NCBI GenBank assembly: GCA_023227835.1
Contig: JALOCI010000007.1
Coordinates: 29,902-93,901 of the forward strand
Direction: 5' to 3'
From: Bacteroidales bacterium
GTDB taxonomy: Bacteria > Bacteroidota > Bacteroidia > Bacteroidales > UBA932
DNA: 64,000 nucleotides
Within the stretch, counting starts at the first letter, position 1. Each line of letters opens with the position of its first letter. A program made the translations under genes and the position numbers. The notes beneath the pieces were generated by a model. It was not told the DNA's origin. It ran no database searches and worked only from the letters and a program-made list of their open reading frames with translations. This document shows positions 36,454 through 44,935 of this stretch, one piece after another.

Positions 36454-37040
36454 TGGACTTAGGAAATTTAGATTGGAAAACCGGCAAGGTTAATCCCTCA
36501 GGGATTGTGCCAATTGCCTACAGGATAGCGAAAGAGAATATCTCTGCATGGCCTGTAATCGTTGATGACCCTGCAGCTGACACTACAGTTGCACAATATG
36601 CCAACTACGTTGGCGATTTTGTACTTGTAGCCGGGAAAAAGTGGGAGAAGATCTATTCTACTCAGGGCAAAGGGAAGGCAACCTTTGAGCCTCTTGGTGA
36701 AGTTGATTCAAAGATGTACACAAACAAGGGTACACTATCTTTTCCTGACATTTCTGACGAAGCAAGAGCCTACGCCAAATCAGCAGCCAACGGGGATTAT
36801 GTATATCTCATCCATACTCCCGGAACTCCGGGCAGGTATCATGTGATTGGTGACAAGGATCTTCGTGTCGCTACAAGCATTTCAGGTGACACCGGTGATG
36901 CTTCTGGATCTGCAAAAGGCATAACAATTAACCTTGAGTGCCCAAGCGTTACTCCTCTACCTCGCTATACAGGTGATCTTGTTACAAGCGATGGATCTAT
37001 CGACTGTGCTACCGGAATTTTCACACCTACAGCCGGATAA
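36453..37040 (+). CDS. Hypothetical structural protein
   Basis: 195 residues; its ATG overlaps the capsid stop (TAATG). Beta-rich with Gly-rich segments (GTPGRYHVIGDKDLRVATSI, SGDTGDASGSAKGITINLE). Tight coupling to the capsid gene suggests a head-decoration or minor capsid protein, which is inference from position. Confidence 0.62.
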   Translation: MDLGNLDWKTGKVNPSGIVPIAYRIAKENISAWPVIVDDPAADTTVAQYANYVGDFVLVAGKKWEKIYSTQGKGKATFEPLGEVDSKMYTNKGTLSFPDISDEARAYAKSAANGDYVYLIHTPGTPGRYHVIGDKDLRVATSISGDTGDASGSAKGITINLECPSVTPLPRYTGDLVTSDGSIDCATGIFTPTAG

Positions 37041-37044
37041 TCTT

Positions 37045-37722
37045 ATGAACGAGATTAAAGAATACCTAGAACAGCAAAGTCCTGATTTCATTCAGGGCTT
37101 TGCCCTTTTCTGCAAGTACTCAAGAAATCAGTCTTTGATGTCATTTATTGGCCGTAAGAAAGACATGGTGATGCTTCGGTACAACCTGCAGAAGCTGTCG
37201 GAAATGGGCGATATAAGGCCTAATCCGAACGCAACGATACATGAGGTGAGATTCAATAAGTTTCTTACTTCTGCTAATACTCAGGAAGAGAATGAGAAAG
37301 TTAAGATTGTAGATGAAAGGAAAGTAAAAAGGGAAGATCTTCCTGAAGAACTTAAGGATGTGTATGACTCTATTGTGAATGATTACAAGTTGATGCGTTC
37401 TATTCATGAGAAGATGAAGAATGCCAACTCTGATTCCGGCAGGAAGGAATTCAGAGATCAGCTTACAGCCATTGAGTTGCAAGTGAAAAGCAAGTGGGCT
37501 CATATAGACGGACAATTGATCAACGGAAAAAAGACAGACGACAATTCAGGTAATTCTTTCAATGTTAACACCGCAAGGGCTTACATCTCAAAGATGCTAA
37601 AGAAAGAAGTGTTGACTGATGAACAAAGGTCGATGGTCAAACAGAAAGTAGAAGAGCTTATATCTGCAGGAGCAGTCCTGAAGGAGGAAACCCTTCTAAA
37701 GCTTAAGGAAAAGGGATTTTGA
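37045..37722 (+). CDS. Hypothetical protein of the head module
   Basis: 225 residues from ATG 37045; a longer frame from 36934 would overlap the previous gene by about 100 bp and adds an unlikely leader. Helical and charged, with MSFIGRKKDMVMLRYNLQKL near the N-terminus and NTARAYISKMLKKEVLTDEQ near the end. No family recognised. A terminator follows 20 bp downstream, so it ends this transcript block. Confidence 0.62.
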   Translation: MNEIKEYLEQQSPDFIQGFALFCKYSRNQSLMSFIGRKKDMVMLRYNLQKLSEMGDIRPNPNATIHEVRFNKFLTSANTQEENEKVKIVDERKVKREDLPEELKDVYDSIVNDYKLMRSIHEKMKNANSDSGRKEFRDQLTAIELQVKSKWAHIDGQLINGKKTDDNSGNSFNVNTARAYISKMLKKEVLTDEQRSMVKQKVEELISAGAVLKEETLLKLKEKGF

Positions 37723-37742
37723 CCAACTTGTTTCAGTCCTTT

Positions 37743-37770
37743 AATACCCGGCAATTGTCGGGTATTTTTG
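37743..37770 (+). terminator. Intrinsic terminator
   Basis: AATACCCG / CGGGTATT stem with an 8-nt loop, followed by a T run, 20 bp after the 225-residue gene. It separates the capsid block from the packaging block. Confidence 0.75.
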
Positions 37771-37796
37771 TCTCTATAGTTCCATAGTCCCTTGTT

Positions 37797-38270
37797 ATGC
37801 TTAAAATACCTTCTATCACTATTGATAAGGCAGACTCATGGTCGATACTTGAAGGAATGCTAGAGCATGCCAGGCAACCTTGCAGTATCGTCATTTGCTC
37901 TTTTTCGGTAACTGACGGATGGGTAAGAAGACTTTTAAAACTTAAAAATGAGGGAAAGATAACGCACATAACGCTTGTATTGGATTTTGCTGTTATGACA
38001 AGGCACAGGGAAATAATACTTTTTCTCACCAATGTAGCAGACAAGGTTTACCTGAACAACTCTCATGCAAAGCTGATATATGTTGTCAATGATGCTTTCG
38101 AGGCTGTGGCTGTGATGAGTGCCAACGCAACAATGAACTACAGGATAGAGACATTTTATGTAACAGACAGAGAGGCTGAAATATCTGTCATAAAGGAAGA
38201 CCTGAAGAAAATTTATGATAACTCCATCTCAATTACAGGAAGTACAGGAACTGGCAGGATTGTTCTTTAG
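37797..38270 (+). CDS. PLD-like nuclease-fold protein
   Basis: 157 residues. It has a single HKD-like centre: NSHAKLIYVVNDAFEAVAVM followed by SANATMNYRIE, matching the H-x-K ... (G)S-x-N ... E pattern of the phospholipase D superfamily. The N-terminal half has an alpha/beta fold (ILEGMLEHARQPCSIVICSF). One centre per chain means a homodimer would be needed for activity. It lies immediately upstream of the terminase genes, so a DNA-processing or packaging role is possible. The family match is by eye. Confidence 0.62.
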   Translation: MLKIPSITIDKADSWSILEGMLEHARQPCSIVICSFSVTDGWVRRLLKLKNEGKITHITLVLDFAVMTRHREIILFLTNVADKVYLNNSHAKLIYVVNDAFEAVAVMSANATMNYRIETFYVTDREAEISVIKEDLKKIYDNSISITGSTGTGRIVL

Positions 38271-38490
38271 CATTCCTGAAATTGCCATGCTTACCGGCAT
38301 AGAAGAAGAGGAATTAACTAGAGCTGTCAATGTAGAGCATTCTGCGTTGAATAATGCCTATTGGATAGGAAAGCTTTCAGCAATGAAGGATCTTAGAGTA
38401 GCCACTATGGAATTTGCAAAGAAAGGATCTCCGCAAGCTGAAGAACAGATGATGAGATTCCTGCAACAAATGAACGAATCGGAGGGTTAA
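38215..38490 (+). CDS. Small helical protein upstream of terminase
   Basis: 91 residues. Its start overlaps the PLD-like gene by 56 bp. It is helical, with a helix-turn-helix-like FFSIPEIAMLTGIEEEELT, and acidic at the end. Two base pairs separate it from the next gene. It may take part in packaging with the terminase small subunit; no family is recognised. Confidence 0.6.
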   Translation: MITPSQLQEVQELAGLFFSIPEIAMLTGIEEEELTRAVNVEHSALNNAYWIGKLSAMKDLRVATMEFAKKGSPQAEEQMMRFLQQMNESEG

Positions 38491-38492
38491 TC

Positions 38493-39065
38493 ATGCCACG
38501 AACAGACTCAATGGATCTCATCTCTCAGGCTCTCTTTGATAGTTCGATTGAACTATCAGAAGGAGATCAGGCTTTGCTTGCCCGGCTCAGAGATGCTTAC
38601 ACATACTGGCTTGAGAAACCAACATTATCCGACACAAGAATGCGTGATTACCTGATGGTCAATCACCACGTTTCAAAGAGTCAGGCATACAACGATATTG
38701 CTCAGATCAAGCTTGTCCTGGGTAACATCCCCGTAGCAACAAAAGAGTTTTACCGATATAAGGCCAATTTCATCCTTGATGAAGCACATAATGCAGCTAT
38801 GGCAGGGAATGACAGGAAAGCCAAGGCACTCACCAAAATAGCTGAGGCAATTGCCTATAACAACCGCACAAATGAGGATGACGGAGAGAAATTGCCATTC
38901 GATAAGATTGTGCCGACAGATTTATCCTTCTCCATCAATCCTGAGGATGCCGGGGTCAAGTCCGTTCCCGGTGTGCGAGAAAAAGCCCTCAGGTTGTTTG
39001 CGAAATATGCTGAAGAAATAGAACTTGACACCTCTTGCTATAATGAAGAAGATATACCTGAATAA
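38493..39065 (+). CDS. Probable terminase small subunit
   Basis: 190 residues; overlaps the large terminase gene by 23 bp. An N-terminal helix-turn-helix-like region (MRDYLMVNHHVSKSQAYNDI) could recognise phage DNA. The central helices (KANFILDEAHNAAMAGNDRK, AKALTKIAEAIAYNN) fit an oligomerisation core. The call rests on position directly before the large terminase and on these features, not on a clear family match. Confidence 0.68.
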   Translation: MPRTDSMDLISQALFDSSIELSEGDQALLARLRDAYTYWLEKPTLSDTRMRDYLMVNHHVSKSQAYNDIAQIKLVLGNIPVATKEFYRYKANFILDEAHNAAMAGNDRKAKALTKIAEAIAYNNRTNEDDGEKLPFDKIVPTDLSFSINPEDAGVKSVPGVREKALRLFAKYAEEIELDTSCYNEEDIPE

Positions 39066-40644
39066 GGCACAACAGGAAGCTCTTCTCGTTGGAGCAAACA
39101 CAGAGGTTGACATCTGGGGAAGAAGGACCGGGAAGTCACATGGTGTTATATCACAGCGAGTGATAAGGAACACTCAGATGATGAAAGGATCAATGGGTGC
39201 ATTCGTTGCTTCAACATTCAAACAGGCACACACCAGAACGCTCCCGGCAATGCTTCTCGGACTCGCAGACATGGGGTACATAAGAGATGTACATTATGTG
39301 ATAGGTCGTAAACCCCCTAAGAAATTAGGCTTTGATAAGCCAATTGTTGAGCCCAATAACTATGATGATGTAATCGCGTGGTACAACGGATCTATTCAGG
39401 TCATAATCTCTCAGGATGTCAAACTTTCTTCCAACTCAATGACTCTTGATTACATCATAGGTGATGAAGCAAAGGGTCTGAACTTTGACAAGTTGAAGGA
39501 AGAGACGTTTCCGGCGAATGGAGGAACGAAGAGATACTTTGGAGACTGTCCCTGGCATCATGGCTATGTGTTTGTTTCTGATATGCCTGTCACAAAATCA
39601 GGGAAATGGCTCCTGAATTATCGTGAGAAGATGGACCCTGAGGTTATTGATTCTATCAAGGAATTGATGGCAGAGTGGCATAGGCTTAGGACATTGCCGG
39701 ATTCAGAATATAAAGCCCGGACAATAAGGGAAACAGAAAAACTAATCGCTCAACTTAGGTCAATAGCTGTATATTATAGCGAGTGTTCTACATTTGAGAA
39801 TGTTGATGTTGTGGGGTTGTCGTATCTCAGACAACAGAAGAGGGATCTCCCTCCTTTGGTGTTTCAGACATCTATAATGTCAAAGCGGATTGAGAGGCTG
39901 AAGGATGGCTTTTACCCCAACTTCACAGAACGAATACACACATACATTGCAAACAATAACAAGCCTCTCATAGACTCTCTTTATGACTTTTCAAAAGAGC
40001 AAGACTATGGTTGTATGCTTGATGCAGATGTGGATCTCAAAGCCCCAATTGCAGGGGCATTCGACTATAATGCTAATATCAACTGGCTTGTGTGTGGTCA
40101 GAGAGATGGCCTGAAGATTAAGGTGATAAAGTCGTTTTACGTTAAGTATACACGCAAATTGAGGGAACTCATTGATGACTTCTGTCATTACTACCGGTAT
40201 CACCAGACAAAGGAATTTATCTACTATTATGACAGCACAGCTCTTGGATCCAACTATGCAGTCAGTAAGGATGACTTTGCAGCTGTGATATGTGACCAGC
40301 TGTATAAGAATGGATGGCGTGTTACAAGGGTACATGTAGGTAACCCAATGAAACACCATGAGAAGTACAGCTTTCTTAATGATTGCCTGACAGGTGCAAA
40401 GCATCTCCTGCCGGTACTCAACAAAGAGAATAATGAGGCATTGATCCTCTCTATATCTCTTGCAGAGATAGCCATCACATCACAGGGATTCAGAAAGTAC
40501 AAGGGAGGCGAGAAGTTGGCAGAGAGTGAGGATGATCCTCTAGAGCTAAGGACAGACGGCTCAGATGCATTTGACACCCTAGTCATAGGGATATGCCTGT
40601 TCCCATACTCAACGGCAGGGTTAGGCCTAGGGTCAGCGTTCTAA
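39043..40644 (+). CDS. Terminase large subunit
   Basis: 533 residues from ATG 39043. ATPase: Walker A WGRRTGKSHG (residues 25-34) and Walker B LDYIIGDEAKG near residue 141. Nuclease part: AGAFDYNANINWLVCGQRDG, YYYDSTALGSNY, and RTDGSDAFDTLVIGI supply the acidic residues of the RNase H-like fold. It drives packaging of phage DNA into the prohead. A strong terminator lies 80 bp downstream. Confidence 0.9.
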   Translation: MKKIYLNKAQQEALLVGANTEVDIWGRRTGKSHGVISQRVIRNTQMMKGSMGAFVASTFKQAHTRTLPAMLLGLADMGYIRDVHYVIGRKPPKKLGFDKPIVEPNNYDDVIAWYNGSIQVIISQDVKLSSNSMTLDYIIGDEAKGLNFDKLKEETFPANGGTKRYFGDCPWHHGYVFVSDMPVTKSGKWLLNYREKMDPEVIDSIKELMAEWHRLRTLPDSEYKARTIRETEKLIAQLRSIAVYYSECSTFENVDVVGLSYLRQQKRDLPPLVFQTSIMSKRIERLKDGFYPNFTERIHTYIANNNKPLIDSLYDFSKEQDYGCMLDADVDLKAPIAGAFDYNANINWLVCGQRDGLKIKVIKSFYVKYTRKLRELIDDFCHYYRYHQTKEFIYYYDSTALGSNYAVSKDDFAAVICDQLYKNGWRVTRVHVGNPMKHHEKYSFLNDCLTGAKHLLPVLNKENNEALILSISLAEIAITSQGFRKYKGGEKLAESEDDPLELRTDGSDAFDTLVIGICLFPYSTAGLGLGSAF

Positions 40645-40723
40645 CTACAATGTTGCAGATGGATGTTTGCTCATGACATTAATGTCATTACCAAATTCGA
40701 GTGAATGGGTATAGGGATATGAT

Positions 40724-40749
40724 GGAGGCAATTGCCTCCTTTTTTTTTG
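40724..40749 (+). terminator. Strong intrinsic terminator after the terminase
   Basis: GGAGGCA / TGCCTCC perfect stem around a short AT centre (40724-40739) followed by nine or more T. It closes the packaging transcript and separates it from the non-coding stretch downstream. Confidence 0.8.
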
Positions 40750-40854
40750 CCATGCGAGGGCATGGGGACGGCGAGCCTTTTGGCATATTTCGGGAAAAAT
40801 CGGGGGGTGCAATTGCATTTTACCTACAGGGCGGTGCTGGGATGTGTAGACACT

Positions 40855-40990
40855 AAAAAGTTTCACGAAACTTTTTGGAAAGGTCTTGATTTTTGGTTTT
40901 CAGACATTTCTCGGTTTGAAAAATGGACAAATCGGTTCTCCCGAAGGGGCTTCTTTCTGAATTCGCCAAGAAAGAAGCAAAGACCGAGAA
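40855..40990 (+). ncRNA. Candidate structured RNA in a gene-free stretch
   Basis: The 40750-41340 interval has no convincing gene but several nested inverted repeats: a 10-bp hairpin AAAAAGTTTC / GAAACTTTTT (40855-40876), an 8-bp outer stem TTCTCGGT / ACCGAGAA (40908-40915 with 40983-40990), and inside it a 10-bp hairpin GCTTCTTTCT / AGAAAGAAGC (40949-40958 with 40969-40978). The interval is more G-rich than the neighbouring genes. Strand is assumed from the flanking genes. It could also be a packaging (cos or pac) site. Confidence 0.4.
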
Positions 40991-41247
40991 GGGCTGTTAA
41001 AGATTCGCCTTAAAGGGGGCGGTCATAGGTGAGATGTTGTTGAAAAAGGCTTTTCCCGGCATCATTATTCAAGGTCTGTTCATGCGAAAAGCTGTGATGT
41101 TCTTCTGCCCGGATTCATTAGATTGAATGACAATCGGCGTTTGATTTATTGTGATGATATGAGAATTCCTGTCTTGTTCCTGATTCCTATGGACAAAAGT
41201 ATTTACGTTCATTACGTTGCAACAAGTTCATGCATGGTTTTCATAAC

Positions 41248-41275
41248 AATCTCCACACTTACAGGTTGTATTCTT
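41248..41275 (+). repeat. Leader repeat copy 1
   Basis: AATCTCCACACTTACAGGT followed by TGTATTCTT. It matches 41739-41766 at 26 of 28 positions and ends 66 bp before the next start codon (41342). Probably a shared promoter or regulator site. Confidence 0.6.
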
Positions 41276-41341
41276 AGAAAAAACTGGTTTCTCTATTCTC
41301 TACCTTTTATAGTCCATATAAATCATTAACAAAGAATTATC

Positions 41342-41518
41342 ATGGAAACCATCTACAAAATTGAAATCTCAAACGACTTTGGAATTATCATCAAAATGAA
41401 ATCTAATGGTAGAGTCATTGATTCAGAAGAGGTGCCTACATCACAGGCAATGAGTTTCGCAAGATTGAACGGACTATCCTGCATGGAAGATGATGGAGAG
41501 GTAAAATGCTACTGGTAG
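41342..41518 (+). CDS. Small hypothetical protein with its own leader and terminator
   Basis: 58 residues, starting METIYKIEISNDFGIIIKMK and ending KCYW. It is preceded by the 28-bp leader repeat and followed 15 bp later by a terminator, so it forms a one-gene transcription unit. The self-contained unit inside the late region suggests a moron-type or regulatory gene. No family recognised. Confidence 0.6.
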   Translation: METIYKIEISNDFGIIIKMKSNGRVIDSEEVPTSQAMSFARLNGLSCMEDDGEVKCYW

Positions 41519-41533
41519 TCAACAACAAAATAC

Positions 41534-41557
41534 AGCCCCGATACAGGGGCTTTTTTT
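41534..41557 (+). terminator. Intrinsic terminator
   Basis: AGCCCC / GGGGCT stem with a 6-nt loop and seven T, directly after the 58-residue ORF. The 41558-41738 stretch that follows has no gene that I can see. Confidence 0.8.
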
Positions 41558-41738
41558 ATGCTCTTCTTTCTCAGCACAGAGGTGAGTTTGCTTGCTATTA
41601 CATTCTTGATTCAAGACTGAGACTGATCATTGACTTATTCTGATTGCTGTCTTGAAGCGGTCTCATGATGTTTTGTGAATTGACGGCAAAGTTTAAGCTT
41701 CATGGATTACATGCAATAACAGGCTTTGTTCCCTTCAG

Positions 41739-41766
41739 AATCTCCACACTTACAGGTCGTATTCCT
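41739..41766 (+). repeat. Leader repeat copy 2
   Basis: Second copy of the 28-bp element (two differences from copy 1). It ends 60 bp before the RadC-like start codon, nearly the same spacing as copy 1 to its gene. Confidence 0.6.
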
Positions 41767-41826
41767 TGGTAATTCTTGCTTCGATATCGCTCATGATAGG
41801 CCGAAAATTCACTAAAACAAAGTATC

Positions 41827-42438
41827 ATGAGAACACTTAAAGAAATTCAAAACAACTATCAGACACAGGGCGTAAAGTCATTAAATGATTCAGAACTGCT
41901 TTCTCTGCTTGGAATCAATTCAGAAGAATGTAATTTACAGCAACTCCTTTTGAAAAATAATGAGGAACTGCTAAAAATGGGATACCGGAAGTCAACGGCG
42001 AGAAAGATAAGAGCTCTCTCGGAGGTATCCCTTAGGTACCAACTGTCATCGATGCCATCACTGGTGCAAATTCGTTCGTCAGCAACTGCAGCTGAACTTG
42101 TTTCTCCCTTGTTAAAGCATCTTTCTCATGAGGAATGTTGGGTAATGTACATGAACAGGGCAAACAAGGTAATTGCAAAGGAAATGCTCTCCTCTGGAGG
42201 AGTTTGTGCAACGGTTGTTGATATCAAACTTGTTATGAAGAGAGCACTTGAATTACTTGCCTGTTCATTGATTCTTGTACATAACCATCCCTCAGGAAAT
42301 GCTTATCCGGGAGAAAATGACAAGGTTCAGACAAAACTGCTTAAGGAAGCCGCTTCCCTTTTCGATATTTCACTGCTTGATCACATCATAATAGCAGGAG
42401 ATGGATACTTCAGCTTTGCTGATGATGGACTGCTATAA
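41827..42438 (+). CDS. RadC-like JAB/MPN domain protein
   Basis: 203 residues. The C-terminal half is the RadC JAB domain: EECWVMYMNRANKVIAKEM, LILVHNHPSGNAYPGENDK with the JAMM metal-binding His and Asp (near residue 153), and LLDHIIIAGDGYFSFAD. The N-terminal part has the helical LNDSELLSLLGI segment. The biochemical role of RadC proteins is unsettled; they are frequent on phages and mobile elements. Here the gene has its own leader repeat and a terminator and lies inside the late region. Confidence 0.88.
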   Translation: MRTLKEIQNNYQTQGVKSLNDSELLSLLGINSEECNLQQLLLKNNEELLKMGYRKSTARKIRALSEVSLRYQLSSMPSLVQIRSSATAAELVSPLLKHLSHEECWVMYMNRANKVIAKEMLSSGGVCATVVDIKLVMKRALELLACSLILVHNHPSGNAYPGENDKVQTKLLKEAASLFDISLLDHIIIAGDGYFSFADDGLL

Positions 42439-42451
42439 AAGAGACAGTTGA

Positions 42452-42475
42452 AGGGCCCTCCTTGGAGGGCTCTTC
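42452..42475 (+). terminator. Probable intrinsic terminator after the RadC-like gene
   Basis: GCCCTCC / GGAGGGC stem with a very short loop, followed by a T-rich tract (TCTTCTCTTT). It closes the RadC-like unit 14 bp after its stop. Confidence 0.55.
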
Positions 42476-42527
42476 TCTTTGAAATCTGTCCTTTGCCTGG
42501 CGTTTTTAGCAATGTATTTTCGCTTAC

Positions 42528-42752
42528 ATGATACATAGCAGTAAAATACATGAACTGGTAGAGACCATCAAGATATTTTCTATTGGTTGGGTCTCAGAAT
42601 CCGGGGAGAAAATACATGTCCGTAAGTGCACATGTACAAGTTTTCATTCTTCAGGGGATACTTTAAATATCCTGATAATCGACTCCGGGCAGATTCGTAA
42701 AATAAGGAGAGTAACAATAACTGAATTTAATGGTGAGGAGGTAGTTATATGA
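42528..42752 (+). CDS. Hypothetical small protein upstream of portal
   Basis: 74 residues, starting MIHSSKIHELVETIKIFSIG. Beta-rich C-terminal half (LNILIIDSGQIRKIRRVTIT). Its stop overlaps the portal start (ATGA), so it belongs to the portal operon. No family recognised. Confidence 0.58.
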   Translation: MIHSSKIHELVETIKIFSIGWVSESGEKIHVRKCTCTSFHSSGDTLNILIIDSGQIRKIRRVTITEFNGEEVVI

Positions 42753-44080
42753 TTGAAATTCTTGATGACCTTAATTTTTATCCTGAAATAAAAACAGTCC
42801 TGGCGGTTGATTCTTCATCGGTATTTGAGGAAAAGGAGCTGAAACCTGTTTCTGTAGGGAACTATGAAGTTGCTCCGTGGGGTACACGCAACGACCTTCC
42901 GGATCAGATTCTTGAACTGATGAGAAAATCAGATGTGATGTCCACAAATGTGGAGTTCAACAGGAATGTAAGCTTTGGACTTGGACCTAAGGTGGTAAGA
43001 CTGATTAAGAATGATATAGGGAAAGTCGTTGACTATGTTGAATTATCAGAAGGAAAGGAATGGGAGTTTTTTGAAAGGAACGATCTTTCAATGTTCTTCC
43101 TTGAACAGCTGACAGACTTATGTCATTTTAGCAATGCCTTTGCTGAGATGATTCCTGAGGCAAAGAAATCAGAAATCTATTCACTAAGACACAAGGAAGC
43201 TGCTTTTTCAAGATGGTCCATGATGGACGCTAAAGGCAACATTAACTTTCACTATTACTCTTCAAAATGGGCTGACAGCCCAAGTGCTTCTGATGTGGTT
43301 GCCTCAAAAGTCATTGATGAGTTCAATGCCTACAATGATGTGGTTAAAAAGATGGCACTGAAAAAGGAAAGGATGATATTTCCTGTATATATGCCATCGC
43401 CGGGAAGACCTTACTACTCAAGACCGAGTTGGTACTCACTTTTTGAATCCGGTTGGTATGATCATTCCGTTGCAATACCGGCTCTCAAAAAGGCAATAAT
43501 GCAGAATAATCTTGGAGTTAAGTTCATTATCTACATTTCTCCAAAGTATTTTGAGGATATCTTCCAAAAAGAATCGATCCCTGCAACTGATGTCAAAGCA
43601 CGAAAGAAGAGGATTGATGAAGAGAAGACAAAATTCAACGACTTTCTCACAGGGGCGGTAAATGCAAACAAATCAGTCATGGCCTTCAAGGAGCTTGTGA
43701 TGTCAGGATCTTCCACCAAGGAGGAAAAATGGATAGAGATTGAACCTATCAAGAACGATCTGAACGGTGGAGAGTACATAACAGACGTTGAAACAGCTGC
43801 CAATACCATCTGTTACGCAATGGGGGTTCATCCTTCGCTTATTGGAGCGACACCGGGCAAAGGTTCTTCAGGAGTGTCAGGCACGGATAAACGTGAATTA
43901 TTCCTCATAAAACAGTCCCTGATGAAACCTGTCGTAGACAGAGCACTTCGCCCTATCAACATCATTAGACAGGTCAATAAATGGGCAAAAGACGTTACAG
44001 TGATAATCCCTGAATACATCTTCACAACCCTTGATCAGAATAAAACAGGGAAGCAGGAATCAACAACAAACAAGGCTTAG
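42749..44080 (+). CDS. Phage portal protein
   Basis: 443 residues. Portal-like features are APWGTRNDLPDQILELMRKS, VMSTNVEFNRNVSFGLGPKV, YITDVETAANTICYAMGVHP, and LIGATPGKGSSGVSGTDKRE near the C-terminus. The overall layout matches portal proteins of Bacteroidota siphoviruses. It would form the ring at the capsid vertex through which DNA passes. It lies downstream of the terminase and capsid genes instead of between them. Confidence 0.8.
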   Translation: MIEILDDLNFYPEIKTVLAVDSSSVFEEKELKPVSVGNYEVAPWGTRNDLPDQILELMRKSDVMSTNVEFNRNVSFGLGPKVVRLIKNDIGKVVDYVELSEGKEWEFFERNDLSMFFLEQLTDLCHFSNAFAEMIPEAKKSEIYSLRHKEAAFSRWSMMDAKGNINFHYYSSKWADSPSASDVVASKVIDEFNAYNDVVKKMALKKERMIFPVYMPSPGRPYYSRPSWYSLFESGWYDHSVAIPALKKAIMQNNLGVKFIIYISPKYFEDIFQKESIPATDVKARKKRIDEEKTKFNDFLTGAVNANKSVMAFKELVMSGSSTKEEKWIEIEPIKNDLNGGEYITDVETAANTICYAMGVHPSLIGATPGKGSSGVSGTDKRELFLIKQSLMKPVVDRALRPINIIRQVNKWAKDVTVIIPEYIFTTLDQNKTGKQESTTNKA

Positions 44081-44081
44081 T

Positions 44082-44933
44082 ATGATTATTCAAAACTTAT
44101 TACAGGCAAAGAAATACCTGCCGGCAATATCAATAAAGGAAGATATCACTACAATGGATGATAACTTCCTTACTGCTGAACAGGAACTGACTAATGACAT
44201 ATTAGGTGAAGAACTGCTTTCTCTCTTGGAAGGTAAGAATGAAGAAGACAGCAAGCTTCTGACAATGTGTGAAAGGGTAATCTCCTTGTCTGCATTTCTT
44301 GCTGCAATACCGGAACTGGATCTAGTGCTAACTCAGTCAGGATTTGCAGTTCATTCCTCTGAGAAGATGAGCCCTGCATCAAGACAAAGGGTTGATGCCT
44401 TGATACAATCTGTCACTAACCGGCTTGACAAGGCTACTGATACTCTGATAGATTATCTCATTGCAACGGCAAAGTATGATGTTGTCTGGCGTTCAACAGA
44501 CCAGTTTGACAATATCACTGCAGGGCTTATATCAACTTACTCTGAATTCAAGAGATATGCGCTGTATACTCCTGCATGTGCAGAGAATTATCCGACATCT
44601 TACAATGGGTTCAAGAAACATTATGCAGGGATGAAGATATCACTGAACACAACGGTTGCATCAAGGATATCTCAGGCTTATGCAACTGAACTCCTTGAAA
44701 AGTACCGGGACAGAGTGCAGATTAACAGCTTCGATATGAAGGTGCTTGAATATGTCAAACATGCAATATCGTCAGAGATTGTCAGGGATCATGAAACTGT
44801 TGATAATATGCTTAATGAAGCCGTTTCTTTCATGAAAAAGAACCCGGGGCAATTTCTCACCTTCTTTAGCTCTGAGGCAAATGCAGACTTGACTCTGACA
44901 CATGAGGACACTCCAATCTTTTCAATGTTTTAA
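44082..44933 (+). CDS. Head-tail connector candidate
   Basis: 283 residues from ATG 44082, 1 bp after the portal stop; the longer frame from 44031 overlaps portal. Helical with IQNLLQAKKYLPAISIKEDI at the start and ILGEELLSLLEGKNEEDSKL further on. Position right after portal fits an adaptor or connector protein. No decisive family motif. Confidence 0.6.
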   Translation: MIIQNLLQAKKYLPAISIKEDITTMDDNFLTAEQELTNDILGEELLSLLEGKNEEDSKLLTMCERVISLSAFLAAIPELDLVLTQSGFAVHSSEKMSPASRQRVDALIQSVTNRLDKATDTLIDYLIATAKYDVVWRSTDQFDNITAGLISTYSEFKRYALYTPACAENYPTSYNGFKKHYAGMKISLNTTVASRISQAYATELLEKYRDRVQINSFDMKVLEYVKHAISSEIVRDHETVDNMLNEAVSFMKKNPGQFLTFFSSEANADLTLTHEDTPIFSMF

Positions 44934-44935
44934 TC

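Noticed and set aside
40732..41013. 93-codon ORF after the terminase
   Set aside because: It starts in the terminator stem and runs through the nested inverted repeats. Its composition (SPRKKQRPRRAVKDSP at the end) looks like translated structured DNA, not a folded protein.
41123..41329. 68-codon ORF overlapping leader repeat copy 1
   Set aside because: It covers the 28-bp repeat that also occurs outside any ORF at 41739, and it shows no coding pattern.
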